This document shows, one piece after another, positions 34,198 through 45,999 of a DNA stretch of 64,000 bases (within the stretch, counting starts at the first letter, position 1; the number at the start of each line of letters is the position of its first letter). Origin of the DNA: Haberlea rhodopensis (Eukaryota; Streptophyta; Magnoliopsida; Lamiales; Gesneriaceae); assembly GCA_907163345.1 (NCBI GenBank), contig CAJQUN010000141.1:620001-684000 (forward strand), given 5' to 3'. The notes beneath the pieces were generated by a model. That model was not told the DNA's origin, did no database searches, and worked only from the letters and a program-made list of their open reading frames with translations. The translations under genes and the position numbers were made by a program.

Positions 34198-35757
34198 CAC
34201 CCCAAAATTAATTATATGCAATTGGGTATTAATGATGTTTATATGATTAATTATGATGATAATTGATTTATGTGTTGAAATTAATTATCTTACTGAAATG
34301 CTTAGTCACATGGTAGGCGTGACCTGGGGGTTGCATTTCAGGGTGCATGTTTGTTAGAAAATGGGGTGTTAACGTGATTTATTTGTATTGGTTGTTAATT
34401 ATGTGGAAGATATGAATTTAGTGGAAGTTTGTTGCATTTTTGTAAAATGCTTTTAAAATACCATGTTGGGGTATTTTATACATCATGTTAACTTTGTGGT
34501 ACAATTTTTAATTTAACCTTTATAACCCCTTTACCCCACTATACCCACCTTACTTTACCCATCACTTTTAAATCCCCAATTTCACTCTCAAACCCTAACC
34601 CACCTCTCATTTTCAATTTTGAGCAAAAGAGGAAGGAGAAATCTTCTCAAAACCTTTTTTTGTGAGATCTTTGTTAGGATTTGGAGTACTTAAGAGGTAT
34701 GGAACCCTTCCTAAAGTTTTTATGATATTTGGTTTGAGTTTGAAATGGGTTTTGATTGTTTGAAATGGGTTTATTTTGGGTTGGTATGATTTTTGGATGG
34801 GTGTAGGATTTTTAGTTGTTTAATGATGTAAAATGAAGGTTTGAAGTGTTTTTATGTTATTGGTTTGTTGGTGAAAGTGTTGGAGAAGATGGGGAAGAAA
34901 ATGTAGTGCAAAAATGGTGTTTTTCCACGCATAGGCAACGACGATCGATCGCCCGTTTTTGACGATCGATCGCGCGCAACCAGTAGGCGCCAGTAACATT
35001 TGACGATCGATTGCCACATTTGGGCGATCGATCGGTGAGGCTGGCGATCGATCGCGCCAAAAGTGGCGATCGATCGCCAAGGGCTAAAAATTTTCAGAAA
35101 CGGCCAGTATGATCTCACGATCGATCGGGCCTGGGCGGCGATCGATCGCGAGGTGCAAAAATGTGTGTTTTTGATTATTTTTTGGGATTTTTGGATATTG
35201 GACTATAATTGGCTCCTAATATCGATATGTATGGTTGTGTAGAACCATCCCAGGTACCCACAACTTCAAGGAGATAAAGTTCTCCAACGTCTCCACTTTT
35301 GGAATTAAGGTACGTAAGAAACGTACGGGCATCGGACGGTAAAACACACTCCTATACTATGACTATGCAATGATTGCATAAGTATTTATGATGTTTATGA
35401 TGATGATTATGATAAGTAAAGATACGATGATGTCTATGTTGAGTAAAGATGATATGACGTTTACGATGATGTTTATGATAAGTGAAGATGATGTCTATGA
35501 TGAGTAAAGATGCTATGATGTTTATGATGTATGTTAAACTATGTTCCTAGAAATGGTAGAATGTCCGGTGGTTGTTATGGGCAAGCGAGGAAGGTACTTA
35601 CCGCTGACATAGCTAGCGAGGAGATACATCCGAGGTGTAGCGAGGGGTATCATAGTACCGCTATATGTCGAGCGAGATACATCCGCTATCAAGATGTTAA
35701 TGCATGTTTAGTCCATAATACGTTATTATAATGATGTTAAGGTAGGAAGACCCTACA
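34193..35757 (+). repeat. T3 3' LTR
   Basis: 1,565 bp, TGTGACACCCC...GACCCTACA, followed by TSD GGGAT. Compared with the 5' LTR it has an internal deletion of about 450 bp ending near 35695 and one extra palindrome site. Confidence 0.9.
34941..35150. repeat. CGATCGATCG palindrome array (T3 3' LTR)
   Basis: Eight sites, one variant (GACGATCGATTGCC). The extra unit relative to the 5' LTR is GCGATCGATCGGTGAGGCTG, about 20 bp. Confidence 0.9.
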
Positions 35758-35762
35758 GGGAT

Positions 35763-35872
35763 TATCACAAATTATTTTCCTGATATCAAATTTATCCCCC
35801 ACTAATAAAATTTCGTCCTCGAAATTCGCACATGCGTACTCCACGTACCGCCGAGACCACATAACCCGATTC
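35763..35872 (-). repeat. X LTR end, purine tract and pol-end motif
   Basis: The last bases of the X 3' LTR (35763-35769) resume after T3. Minus strand then shows a purine tract around AGTGGGGGATAAA (35793-35806) and GAATTTCGAGGACGAAATT (about 35808-35826), the same motif that precedes the LTR in T3 and T6. This ties X to the Tekay-like group. Confidence 0.65.
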
Positions 35873-35879
35873 GGGTTCC

Positions 35880-37080
35880 AATATCGATTCATGAATACCT
35901 CATGATCGGAACACCAACCGCGAGGACATCAACCTCACTCCAAATCTGGAATGGAATTCTCCTCCCAAGCCATCACAACCTTAAAAGATGTTAACATACC
36001 CCGATGTTAACCATCCCAAAAGCATTCAGTCAACCTTAATTGATAACCAATCGGACATTACTAATCCCAACATAGATATCGCCTCAATGATATCTCTACA
36101 GTCAACATACATCGCTACCAGGAAACTACCTGTATGCATCAGTATATCATACTAATCCCAGTTTCCATTCTCCAATCCCATCTCCAGTCAATGAGTAGTT
36201 GCACCACTTGCAACTCGGATCGGGCAACTCACGGCTACCGATCAACACAAAACACATCTCTATAGATGTCTACATCCGTGTGCTCCAAGGAACTACATCT
36301 TGATTCCAACACACTACCGAAGACTCCTTAGAGTCTCAAAATCCCGTACACAACGTATACAAATTCCAACGATGCTCCGCACTAATATCATAGTACTCAC
36401 CATTCCAAAGACGTCTAGTACGTCTTACATATAACGCAAAACCATTACCTGGTCCACCACCCGCAATGCTTACCATCGTTGATTCATAATCAACTCGTAG
36501 CTAATACCAACTGTTTCAACAACAGTATTGTTCCAATTCTCTCCAAGAGATACAATCGGTACAGTAGTGTTACCACACTAACTATATCTGACTCCGGTTA
36601 CGTTCGTCATTGCATCCTCAATGCAAGAATTCTCAATTAAAGGTAACAAGAACTTGTTAACCCTCTCGTTGGTACTCCCGACCAAGCCGAGCTAAAACTC
36701 CCTTGAGGTATTCCTCACCTCAGCTCAAAGGCATTATAGCGACTACACGAGTCCATTGTAACCTCTCATCGCATTATCATATGAGTCCACCACACTCGGT
36801 TCCGATAAGCAATATATTGGCTACAACAAGCTCACTATATCACTGCAACAATACCATGCCTGGCTAGCAACTCACAACCTCCTAAGGTTTACACAAAACC
36901 TGCCAACGTATCATACGTTCAATACCTGGTATACAATACAGCACCATCAATTAGAGTAATGGATTATCATCCAGTATTTCTCTAATACTGATACACAAGG
37001 GACATCTCAATGTCCTCCCTTGATCACAAATCAATCCTAACCTGTTAGGATTTATTTCACATCCCCATGTATAGGGACGA
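35880..37080. repeat. Dense array of small hairpins in X internal region
   Basis: About 1.2 kb with no coding frame, made almost wholly of consecutive, mutually different inverted repeats with stems of 5-8 bp and loops of 1-8 nt. Examples: AGATATC/GATATCT 36074-36095, AGTTGCA/TGCAACT 36197-36215, AGACTC/GAGTCT 36321-36336, AAGACGT/ACGTCTT 36408-36426, GTTGATT/AATCAAC 36478-36494, TAGTGT/ACACTA 36565-36580, TTGCAT/ATGCAA 36610-36626, AACGTAT/ATACGTT 36905-36919, CAGTATT/AATACTG 36972-36990, GGACAT/ATGTCC 37000-37015, AATCCTAA/TTAGGATT 37033-37052. It stands where the end of pol would be expected in a Tekay-like element. Confidence 0.85.
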
Positions 37081-37172
37081 CCATGTCCACTTACACCACA
37101 TCAACATATGTATTCACAAAAAGCACTTCCTAGTAATAAGAGACAAATCCTGGGGAGCAAGTCCATGCCATC

Positions 37173-38312
37173 ATGTTGAGGTGCGGAAAGGAGGTCGATG
37201 AGAAGAAGGACGTAGAAGTGGAGTTAAAAGGTGAGGCGGACATCAAGAAAGAAGATGATCAAACACGCAACAAAGGTAAGTCTACTAAGACCCCTAAACC
37301 CATCACACTTGCTAAGGTAGATATCCCACCCCCATTCCCCGCTCCATATAAGAGAGCAAAAATAGATGCTAAGTTTGCTAAGTTTTTAGTATTGATAAAG
37401 AATCTCTGTATTGAGATGTCTTTCATTGATGCTATTCGGCACATGCCGAATTATGCTAAGTTTTTAAAGGAGATTCTATCAAAAAAGCGAAAACTGGGAG
37501 AGCATGAGATGATTAACTAAACTGAGGAGGGTTCTGCTGTCATTCAAAATGATTCACCTCCAAAGTTAAAGGATCCAGGGAGTTTCACTATACCTTAAAA
37601 AATAAATACTAAATATTTTAATAAATATTTATGTGATTTGGGGTCAAGTGTCAATTTAATGCCTTTGTCTGTGTACAGAAAGCTAGGCTTAGGAGAGCTC
37701 AAAGCGATCAATGTTTCACTGCAGATGGCAGACAAGTCCATCAAGTACCCTCATGGGATAGTGGAGGACACCATTCCTGTGGATTTTATCATGTTGGAGA
37801 TAACTGAAGATGCAGACATGCCTCTGATTCTAGGAAGACTGTTCCTAGCTACTAGAAGGGCATTGATTGATGTCCAAGAAGGGAAGTTGATCCTCCGAGT
37901 AGGGAGGGATCAAGTTACTTTTGACATGTTCAAAGCTTTGAACACTACACACACTGAGCACCGATGTTTTAGTATTAATATAATTGATACACTGTCTGTT
38001 TATGCGATGCAGGTTAAAAGCGAGAAGAAGGTGGAGTTCACACCAAAGGCCCATCAAAGAGGAGGCAAATTCCGTGAAGGTGACTTAGTTCAAATGAATA
38101 GGAAAAAGATGCGACTATTTCCATGGAAGTCGGATGCACCATGGGCTGGACCGTTCAAAATTGTCGATGTTCTACCATTCCGATCTGCCACTCGTGAAGA
38201 GACTATCCCCATTACTTGCTTTCTTCCCCTCAATTTTCTTCTGCAATTCCTTGACTCTTATGGTGTGTTTGTGATTGCTTATTCAAAGCACTTCTATGTT
38301 GCTTTTCCTTAA
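37173..38312 (+). pseudogene. Athila-like gag/protease remnant fused to integrase tail
   Basis: The first part (to 37520) matches the C-terminal Gag of Athila-type elements (MSFIDAIRHMPNYAKFLKEI, ILSKKRKL). After TAA stops at 37518 and about 37596, the same frame holds the protease-like part: CDLGSSVNLMPLSVYRKLGL, then MPLILGRLFLATRRALIDVQ. From about 38030 it turns abruptly into the integrase C-terminal tail (FREGDLVQMNRKKMRLFPWK, WAGPFKIVDVLP). RT, RNase H and the integrase core are missing, so there is a large internal deletion. No LTR is recognisable on either side. Confidence 0.75.
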
Positions 38313-38346
38313 AGTTGAAAAAGTTGATTTTAAGCAAAAGCATTGA

Positions 38347-38575
38347 GTGTTTGTTATTTAAATAAAAAAGCAGCTTAATAAACTTAAATTAATTACAAAA
38401 TTACCACAAAACAACTTAAAGCAGTCAAAAGCATGTCATGACTTGCTTCTCTGCTTCTGTTTTTTTCTGCTTATTTTTAGAGAAGCAATAGTAGAAGCAA
38501 ACAAATAAAACACCCAAAAACTGCTTTTTTTATCTGAAAAGCAGATAAGCAGTTTTCATAAGCAACTGCAAACAC
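38347..38575. mobile_element. Candidate MITE (hAT-like)
   Basis: A 229-bp AT-rich segment bounded by GTGTTTG (38347-38353) and CAAACAC (38569-38575), with AAGCAGCTT/AAGCAG words inside, a style common in non-autonomous hAT elements. No matching target duplication is seen, so confidence is low. Confidence 0.4.
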
Positions 38576-38589
38576 CTACTTAATACTGG

Positions 38590-39106
38590 TTAGACTTCCT
38601 CAAGGGAAATTGTCTGATACCTTCCATAGAGCATAACTTCCTTGAAATGATTGTATGACATTGGAATCGAGTTCAATAACAGCAAGCTTTGTCATCATCC
38701 TCGAGTTTCACATCTATGTTTTCAAGATCATCAATGATCTTGTTGAAATCATCAATCTGTACCGAGACTAATTTTTCTTTTGTCATCCTGAATGAATAAA
38801 GCATTTGTTCACATAGAGTGAATTCGCCTAAAATTTCGTCGTATACAGCTGCTCCATCTTTGTATATACAGCACTTGCCATAGATTCCCTCGCCAATTCT
38901 CGTATTGCGTTATCACCAAGGCTCAAGATGATTGAGGAGTGAGCCTTGTCTAGGATTTCAAATTTCTCTTTGTCAGATAGGGTGGCAGAGAGGCCCTTGA
39001 TTCCTTTCATTGCGTTGTTGCACCAAGTTTGCTTGCATCTTGATTCTGCATAATCCAAAATCGTTCTGCCCCAAAAACTTTTCTATATCGAACTTTGTGG
39101 ATCCCA
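38590..39106 (-). pseudogene. Copia-type gag (UBN2) remnant
   Basis: Starts MGSTKFDIEKFLGQNDFGL at 39106. It continues in a second frame as ILDKAHSSIILSLGDNAIRE and TKMEQLYTTKF, then in a third as QIDDFNKIIDDLENIDVKL and NHFKEVMLYGR. Together these match the UBN2 Gag of Ty1/copia elements, but at least two frameshifts separate the pieces. Nothing of pol follows on the left. Confidence 0.72.
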
Positions 39107-39149
39107 TCGTTGTGGATTCTTTTCACACAGACAAAGCAATTGTTATGTA

Positions 39150-40200
39150 TCCGACCTCGATCGCACTAATCTATAATGATATATCTACATAGTAGACAAT
39201 CAAATTTTATTGTGTTCGAGCGTCTATTGCAGAATTACACTTCCGACCTTGATCATACCAACCTATAACGATACATCTATATTTTAGACAATCAAATTCC
39301 TATTGAAATGCCAAGTGTAATTCTGGATCAGAAGCTCGAACACAACAGAATTTTCCAACTGTCAAATTTCTTTGTCTATTTCAATTAAAGATTCTTCCAA
39401 GTAACCATTTGTCGTTTCATTCAGAATTGATCTTAACAAGATTTTTCATGCACAAACTGATCAAATAATTTATTACTGCAGTAAAATCAAGGATTCAATT
39501 ATTAACCCCCAATTCATCAATCTGCTATGAATTTATTCATTTAATTCAACACTCGTGCACCTCATGCAAGGTTCAACACTAATCTTTCTTCTTGCCAGTG
39601 TATAACAATTTGTATATGTGACTAAACAGGGGCGGAAATCAAGGCATCACTTAGCAAGCATATGAAAAATAGCAGGAAGAAAAAACTGACACCGGATATA
39701 CGTGGTTCGGCAATTGCAGCCAATATCCAAGGGATGGGCAATTCACTAACACCAAAACAAAAGTTTTACAGATTTCACCACATTGAAAAATCTCTCTCAA
39801 TTCTCTTTTCCAATCAGCAATGATACAAGAAAATTCCACAAGATGAATCAGTGTATATGTGCTCTAAATCTTGACTCCACACTTTGTTTTCCCTCAGTAC
39901 TATGCCGAGAGAAAATGCTTCGATCTCTCTTCTTCGTCCGCACAAAAAACCGCTCTCTTTCGCCTTTGGGTTTATTCTTTTTTTTTTTGAAACGACTCTC
40001 TCTCTCTTGTTTTGCTGCTTCAATATCATGCTTTAAAGGTGCAAACAAAAAGGTAATCTCAGCCATGTATTTGCCTTGAACTTTAATGGCTTTGATTTAA
40101 CGTGGAAACAAACAAATAAACCCAAAGGTAAATAGGGGCAAAATGGTAAAATGCATTATTAATTAATTCCATGTCCACAAGTCAATATACCAGTTATTTA
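39150..40200 (-). repeat. Probable copia LTR/leader remnant
   Basis: Located upstream (to the right) of the copia gag remnant on its strand. It contains two related blocks around TAGACAATCAAAT (39150-39320) and a segment with ATACGTGGTTCGGCAATTGC (39700) of the kind seen in copia LTRs. Ends are not defined; open stretches here are low-complexity. Confidence 0.4.
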
Positions 40201-41566
40201 CTGTTTCACTGGGTTGATTAACATGTGGGGCAATAATGTTTTTTCTTGATGGTTGGTTGCTCAATGTTCTCTGAGTAGCAGTAATTGGATAAGAATATTT
40301 TTATAAAATGAGTTGGTGTATTCCTAAGTACAGTCTCCTTAGAGAGATCATCAAACTAACCGTTTTTACTAATCAAAAAGTGGGAAAATAATTTGGTAAG
40401 TTGTTATATTTCGGATTTTATTCTATTGGTAATAAAAAAGTTTGGCTTTATCCCACTTGCACGTTCTTTTTTATTTTATTTACGGTTACAAAATTGAATG
40501 TGTTAATTGCAAATGAGATTGCGTGGATAAAATGCAAACTTGCAAATCTACAAGGGTATGAGTGTTTTTTTTAGTTTTTTTTCAAATGTTCGAATTGATT
40601 TAAATTGTTATATGGCTGCATTTACTTACCGTGGATAAACATTGGACGAGACTATTAATCAAACGCATACATTGTTTACTTAATAAAGGTTCAATTAATC
40701 ATGACATAAAATAATGTTTTCAAATGATAACTAATCTAAAAAATTCGTGAGATAATTAATCTTTTGATGTTGCTGAATAGATGGGACCCTTCTTTATTTA
40801 TTTGTGTAATTATTTAAAATTAATAAAAATAATAAAAACAAAAATAAAAGATTTATATTGATATATATTAAATTGAAAATATATTTAAGTGAAAATAATC
40901 TAATGAATAATATTTATTAAAAATGTGTAAATTTATAATTTATAACTACATTAATATAAATCTTTTTCATAATACAGATATATAAAATATTTAAATTATT
41001 TAATATCTATTCTAATATTAAATTAAATAAAAATTGTGAAAATTTTGAAAATGTGATAAATATTTGAAGGGTAAATAAAAATATTATTTAAACAAGTATA
41101 ATAATAAATAGAAAAACATGTCAAATTTTTCTGTGATAGTTACAATCACAATTTTTTATTACTTAAACCAAAAATAATATTAATAATAAGAACTTAATGC
41201 CAAAAAAACAATGCAACCTATTATCATAATTATACTTACAATCTCAATCATTTAAAGTAAACACATTATTATTTTTCCAATACTATTCATATTCTGTCAA
41301 TACTAATAATCACAGTATGACATATTGATGTGACTAGAAATAGACACATCTTTTGTGCTTAATTGTATACGATTTGGTATATTTTGATAGATAAATTAAT
41401 AAGTATGCTACCTAATCGTGTATTCGTGTGAATGTAGGTGAATCAAATAAATCAAGTTAACAAGGAAGAATAAGGATCAAGCAATGCATTGGAGTTGATA
41501 AAGTTCAAATTAGACCAAGAAAAGTGCATAAAAAGAGTCAACAAAGAGAAAGACTCGGCGATTGAT
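40201..41566. other. AT-rich DNA, no feature seen
   Basis: Strongly AT-rich (for example 40790-41130) with no coding frame, clear repeat unit or structured element. Text from about 41340 looks like the end of another LTR-type repeat. Confidence 0.5.
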
Positions 41567-42660
41567 AAGTGTGATTTTTACACTTAATTTGATATAAGAT
41601 TAGGGGTTTTTTGTATTGATTCCTGGAAAATATTACGTTTTTTGGTATATATTTATATATTTCAGTAATCTAGGTCCAAATGTATAAAAGTGAAGGAAAT
41701 AAGCTTAAAATGATGAAAAATGACCAAACCGAGCATACGTGAAAAAGAAGGGACGAAAGTGCAAGAAGTTGTAAATCAGTTGCAACGATCGATCAGTAAT
41801 ATCAGGCGATCGATCGCCACAGAACAGTGCACATTAGTGATCGATCGGTAAATATCAGCGATCGATCGCCGTTGGAAATTTTGAAAAATAAAAACAGAAT
41901 AGTTTGGCGATCGATCGGCACATTGTAGCGATCGATCGCCAAACCAAAAAAATCACGATTTCTTTCCTTATCAAGATATTTTGTGTCCAAAGAATGCAAG
42001 ACTCCTCCAACGCAATATATAGAAGATTTCAGACGAACTTGAAGGACTCTTAGCTCATAATACCCTACAAACTCAACCACCATCACTCTCATTAATCCCC
42101 AACCATCCATACACCATAACCAATGAAGAGAAGACGCATCGGAAGAGACGGGACGACGGAGCAACACAAGGAGTCAAAGCCTCTCGTTATTTCCGTATTT
42201 CTAAACTTTGTTTGTTTCTATTTGATTTCTTTATTCTTTTGATGTTGAAAAACACGATTTTGCATTTGATTTTGTATATGTTTCTAGGCTAAGTTTTGTT
42301 GTCAAGACTTAGGGGAAGAACCCACAATTTTAATTAAGTTTTGATTGATTCTTACAAATTCTTTGAGTTTAATTTGTTGTGTTAATGCTTTCAATGGAAT
42401 AATATCATTGATTGATTATTTATTGCAATTGAATTGACCATAGGAGATTGCGATACGATATATTAAATTAAACCGTGGATTTCAGAATGATTTCGAGAGA
42501 TGAAGTCAAATACACGTGTGATAGCTATAGATATCTAGTAATCGAAAGCTAGAAGTTTTCATAAATCGACATACAATATTGAGTGTTAAATAAGTGCATG
42601 ATCATTGCCTGTTGCATCTTAGTATTAAACTTGTTGTAACCGGACCAATGTATAATAAAG
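41567..42660 (+). repeat. Unassigned LTR-like repeat with palindrome array
   Basis: Begins TGATAAGTGTGATTTTTACAC, carries a CGATCGATCG array, then a TATA-like AATATATAGA near 41980, and is cut at 42660 by T5. No coding region is attached, so the family is unknown; it does not resemble the Tekay-like or A LTRs outside the array. Confidence 0.5.
41787..41942. repeat. CGATCGATCG palindrome array (unassigned repeat)
   Basis: Six GATCGATC-core sites, alternating between spacers of about 20 and 30 bp, some with one degraded arm (ACGATCGATCAG, GTGATCGATCGG). Confidence 0.88.
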
Positions 42661-43397
42661 TGGTGATGTCCCCGAGATAATTATATGCATTTGGGCCTTA
42701 ATTATGTTTATGTGATAATTATGGTGTTAATTAATTTAGTGTTGAATTAATTATTTTGATGAAATGCTTAGTCATGCGGTGGGCGTGACCAGGTAATGCA
42801 TTTCAGGGTGCATGTGATGCATGTTGGAAATTTGAATAATGGCATGGTTATTTGGTGGTGGATAATGATTATTTTGGTAAAGCATGTATTTAATTGAGGT
42901 TATGGTGCATTTTCGGAAAATGCTTTTAAAATATCATGTTGGGGATATTTTATACATCATGCTAATTAATGGGGTACCATGTTATTTTAACCCCAACACT
43001 TATACCCCATTACCCCTCCTTAACCCACCATTCCTTACCAATCACTCTCAACCCTACCCCAAACCCCAAAAATTCGTCCAAACCATTAGGGAGGAGGAGA
43101 AACCTTTGCAAAATCTTCATTTGTTGAATTCTTGGTAGGAATTGAAGCCTAAAGAGGTATGGATACATCCTTGTTGATTTTATGAAGTTTTGTTTTGAAA
43201 TGGGTTTGTATTTTGGGATTTAAAAATGGTTTGTTTTTGGGTATGTGTTGTATTTGGTTGGGTGTTGGATTTTTGGTGTTGTTAAGGTGTATATTGAAGG
43301 ATTATAGTGTTTTGATGTTGGTTTGATGGTGTTTGAGTTGGTATGGTTTGGGGAAGGTATAAGGTGTAAAATGGCGATTTTTCATGTTGCAGATCGC

Positions 43398-43610
43398 TGC
43401 GATCGATCGCCCAAAATGGAGCGATCGATCGCGCACAGGCAGTAGCAAAATGCAACATTTGGCGATCGATCGCCAAGTTGGAGCGAACGATCAGTGAGGC
43501 GAGCGATCGATCGCTCCAAAAATGGCGAGCGATCGCCTGTCACCAGATTTTGGCATTTTAAGACTGCTGGACCTCGCGATCGATCGGGACTCGATAGCGA
43601 TCGATCGCAA
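43398..43610. repeat. CGATCGATCG palindrome array (T5)
   Basis: Eight sites, two of them degraded (GCGAACGATCAG, GCGAGCGATCGC). Confidence 0.88.
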
Positions 43611-43815
43611 GATTTAGGATTTTGGTCATTTTTGTGGGATTTTTGGTATCGGACTATTATTGGCTTTTAATATTGGTTTGTGTGATTGTGTAGAACCATC
43701 CCAAGTGGCAACACAACCAACGAGATAAAGTCACGCGACTTCTCCACTTTTGGAAAAAGGTACGTAGTGAGACGTACGAGCATCGAACGGTAAAATGTAT
43801 TTTTACGCATTAGAT

Positions 43816-43935
43816 TTGATTATGCCTTATGGTTGCATACATGGATTTGATTATGCATTATGGTTGCATACATGGACTTGCTTATGATCATGGTTGCATA
43901 CATGGATTTAGTTATGCATTATTGTTGCATATGTA
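43816..43935 (+). repeat. Tandem repeat, about 38-bp unit (T5 LTR)
   Basis: About three to four imperfect copies of a unit with GATTATGCATTATGGTTGCA and TACATGGA, within predicted intron 2. Confidence 0.75.
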
Positions 43936-44729
43936 TATCGGATGCATTGGTGCATGTGTTGTGAGTCGAGGTTATATTCCAGTGATGAAGAATACTTGCC
44001 GTCTTCATGTCGAAGCGATGATTGAATACTTACCGCTGTCATATTATAGATATGAAGAATATTTGCCGCAATATGTCGAAGCGAAGGATAATGCCGCTGT
44101 CATATTATTATTGCGAGGGATATTATGCAGCTAATGTGTCGAAGAGAGGGTATTAATGCCGCTGTCATGTTAACACGAGGGGTATTATGCCATTGATATA
44201 ATAAGACTAAAAATGGTTATTGGTAATCATGGAATGGATGCATGTCATGACATACATTATTGGTATTATAATCTCTTGATTATGATTGTGATACAGGGTA
44301 AACCAAAGGGAGCATTTAAATGTATTGAATACAGGAAGTGAATTGTAATTACGGTTTATGCATTTCTATATTACAATCATATGATTGTGAATATGGTTTG
44401 TCACATGCTCATGATTGTGGGGTTGTTCCTGTAGGTACTTTTTGGCAAGAAGGGCTTTGGACCGAGTTGATGAAGTGAGCTTGTGAGGAGCGCTATTGGT
44501 ATAGGAAGATGAGATTCTTTTGTATAGTCTCTACTCTAGGAGTAGTGTGAATCTATAGGATTAACATTCATTTAGTGGGAATGTAATTAATCCTTTTTGG
44601 AATTTTTATTTTGGCGTTGTAATCCTAACAGCTCGGGGCATCAACACGAACTTTATACTCTTTTAGATGTATGTTTAGCTCTTCTTATGCCTTTAATCCA
44701 CACTTAAGGTATTAGGGTCCTTACATTAG

Positions 44730-44741
44730 TGGTATCAGAGC
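44730..44741 (+). other. T5 primer-binding site (tRNA-iMet)
   Basis: TGGTATCAGAGC four bases after the LTR end. Confidence 0.9.
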
Positions 44742-44941
44742 AGTGGCTAGAGAACCCGGGAATAAGTGAAGGGTAGCCTTAGCAACTTGTTGGCTAGGTT
44801 TTCACTTATGAGCATGTTTATGCATGTGGTGCATATTGGTGTATATAATTGTTATACTAGCATGCTTATTGTTATTCATGTTATCTAACTGTGTAACATA
44901 TGTATTGTTTCTTGTATTGTTGTTAACCCTTGTATTACAGC

Positions 44942-45508
44942 ATGGCAGGCAGAAATTTGGAAAATTTAAATGAGGAGGTGGGTGACGTGGGGAGTGTGAA
45001 TGCTAGCATCGCACAGACTAATCCCCTACCACCACCAGCTGTGGGTGTTGAACGTATTGCACAGCCGTTGTTACATGGTGAACTGAGCTTAACACAATTT
45101 TTGACCTTCCATCCGCCTAGATTTGAGGGGACAGAGTCAGGGGAGGAAGCAGAGGAATGGCTGGAAAGGATTGAGCAGATCTTCGTGTCTGCACCTTGTG
45201 CTAGGACTGCTTGGTTAAGGCTAGAGGAATTCCAGTTGGCTAAGAAGTCTTCCACGTGGTGGAAGACGACAGTGGTGGAGCTAAGGGCTCAAGGGATGTT
45301 GGTAGACTGGACTTTATTTCCGACCCGGTTTCTGAACCGGTATTTTTCTGTTGCTGCTAGGCAGATGAAAGAAGATGAGTTCACCAACCTGAAGCAAGGC
45401 AATATGACTGTCTCGTACTATGCCATGCATTATTCATCGCTGTTGAGGTATGTCCCTCATATCGCTACCAATGGGCATGCCAAGATGAGACATTTCTTGA
45501 AGGGTTTG
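44942..45508 (+). CDS. T5 gag, 5' part, cut by T6
   Basis: 189 codons of Gag from MAGRNLENLNEEVGD. Frame open to the T6 insertion; the conserved capsid stretch ERIEQIFVSAPCARTAWLRL and the FLNRYFSVAARQMKEDEF region are visible. The last residues before T6 are KMRHFLKGL, about the middle of the protein. The remaining T5 sequence would follow the far end of T6, outside this window, so overall integrity is unknown. Confidence 0.88.
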
Positions 45509-45983
45509 TGTGATGCCCCGAAATTAATTATGTGCAATTTGGGCATTAATGATGGTTATGTGATTATTTATCATCGTAATTAATTATGTGACCCTTAATG
45601 AAGTATTAACATGATTTAATTGTATTGATTGACAATTATGAGGAAAGCATGATTTTAGTGGAAGTTTAATGCATTTTTTGTAAATGCTTTTAAAATACCA
45701 TGTTGGGGTATTTTATACACCATGTTAATTGATGGGGTACAATTTTTGTTAACCCTTTTACCCCCACTACACCCATTTACCCACTGTTAGGATCTAGCGC
45801 TTACCACTTTACCAATAACTATAGTTAAGGGTAATGACGCAACATCAATCTTTTCAACCATACACTGGCACAAGCGCCACGTGTTCGACCGATCACAAAG
45901 CAGAGGCAATTGTTGAACCCCAACAATCCCTCCCCCAATAATTGCACTCTCTGCAACTCATGGGAATCGAACACGCGACCTTG

Positions 45984-45995
45984 GCTCTGATACCA
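45984..45995 (-). other. Second PBS-like motif in cT
   Basis: Minus strand TGGTATCAGAGCCAAGG, 14 bases complementary to tRNA-iMet, followed by GTGTTCGATTCCC that looks like a tRNA B box. It lies near the 3' end of cT, not next to a 5' LTR, so it cannot be the working primer site. Confidence 0.6.
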
Positions 45996-45999
45996 CTTG

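Larger units (their letters stand above)
42661..44725 (+). repeat. T5 5' LTR
   Basis: 2,065 bp, TGGTGATGTCCCCGAGAT...GGTCCTTACA, followed by the primer-binding site. It carries a palindrome array, predicted leader introns and a tandem block. The other end of T5 lies beyond the window. Confidence 0.88.
43157..44940 (+). promoter_or_regulatory. T5 leader with two predicted introns
   Basis: Donor AAGAG|GTATGG at 43157, acceptor GTGTAG|AACC ending 43693 (537 bp, holds the array), exon 2 43694-43759 (66 nt), donor AAAG|GTACGT at 43760, acceptor TTACAG|CATGG ending 44940 (1,181 bp). Confidence 0.55.

Noticed and set aside
35880..37080. CRISPR array, because of regularly spaced inverted repeats
   Set aside because: The stems are all different, there is no constant repeat with unique spacers, and the context is a plant LTR element.
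39814..40079. Frames of 70-98 codons on both strands
   Set aside because: Low-complexity lysine/phenylalanine-rich translations of a copia LTR remnant.
41787..41942. Bacterial or synthetic origin of the GATCGATC arrays
   Set aside because: They sit inside LTRs with target-site duplications and degrade site by site like their flanks, as expected for resident repeats.
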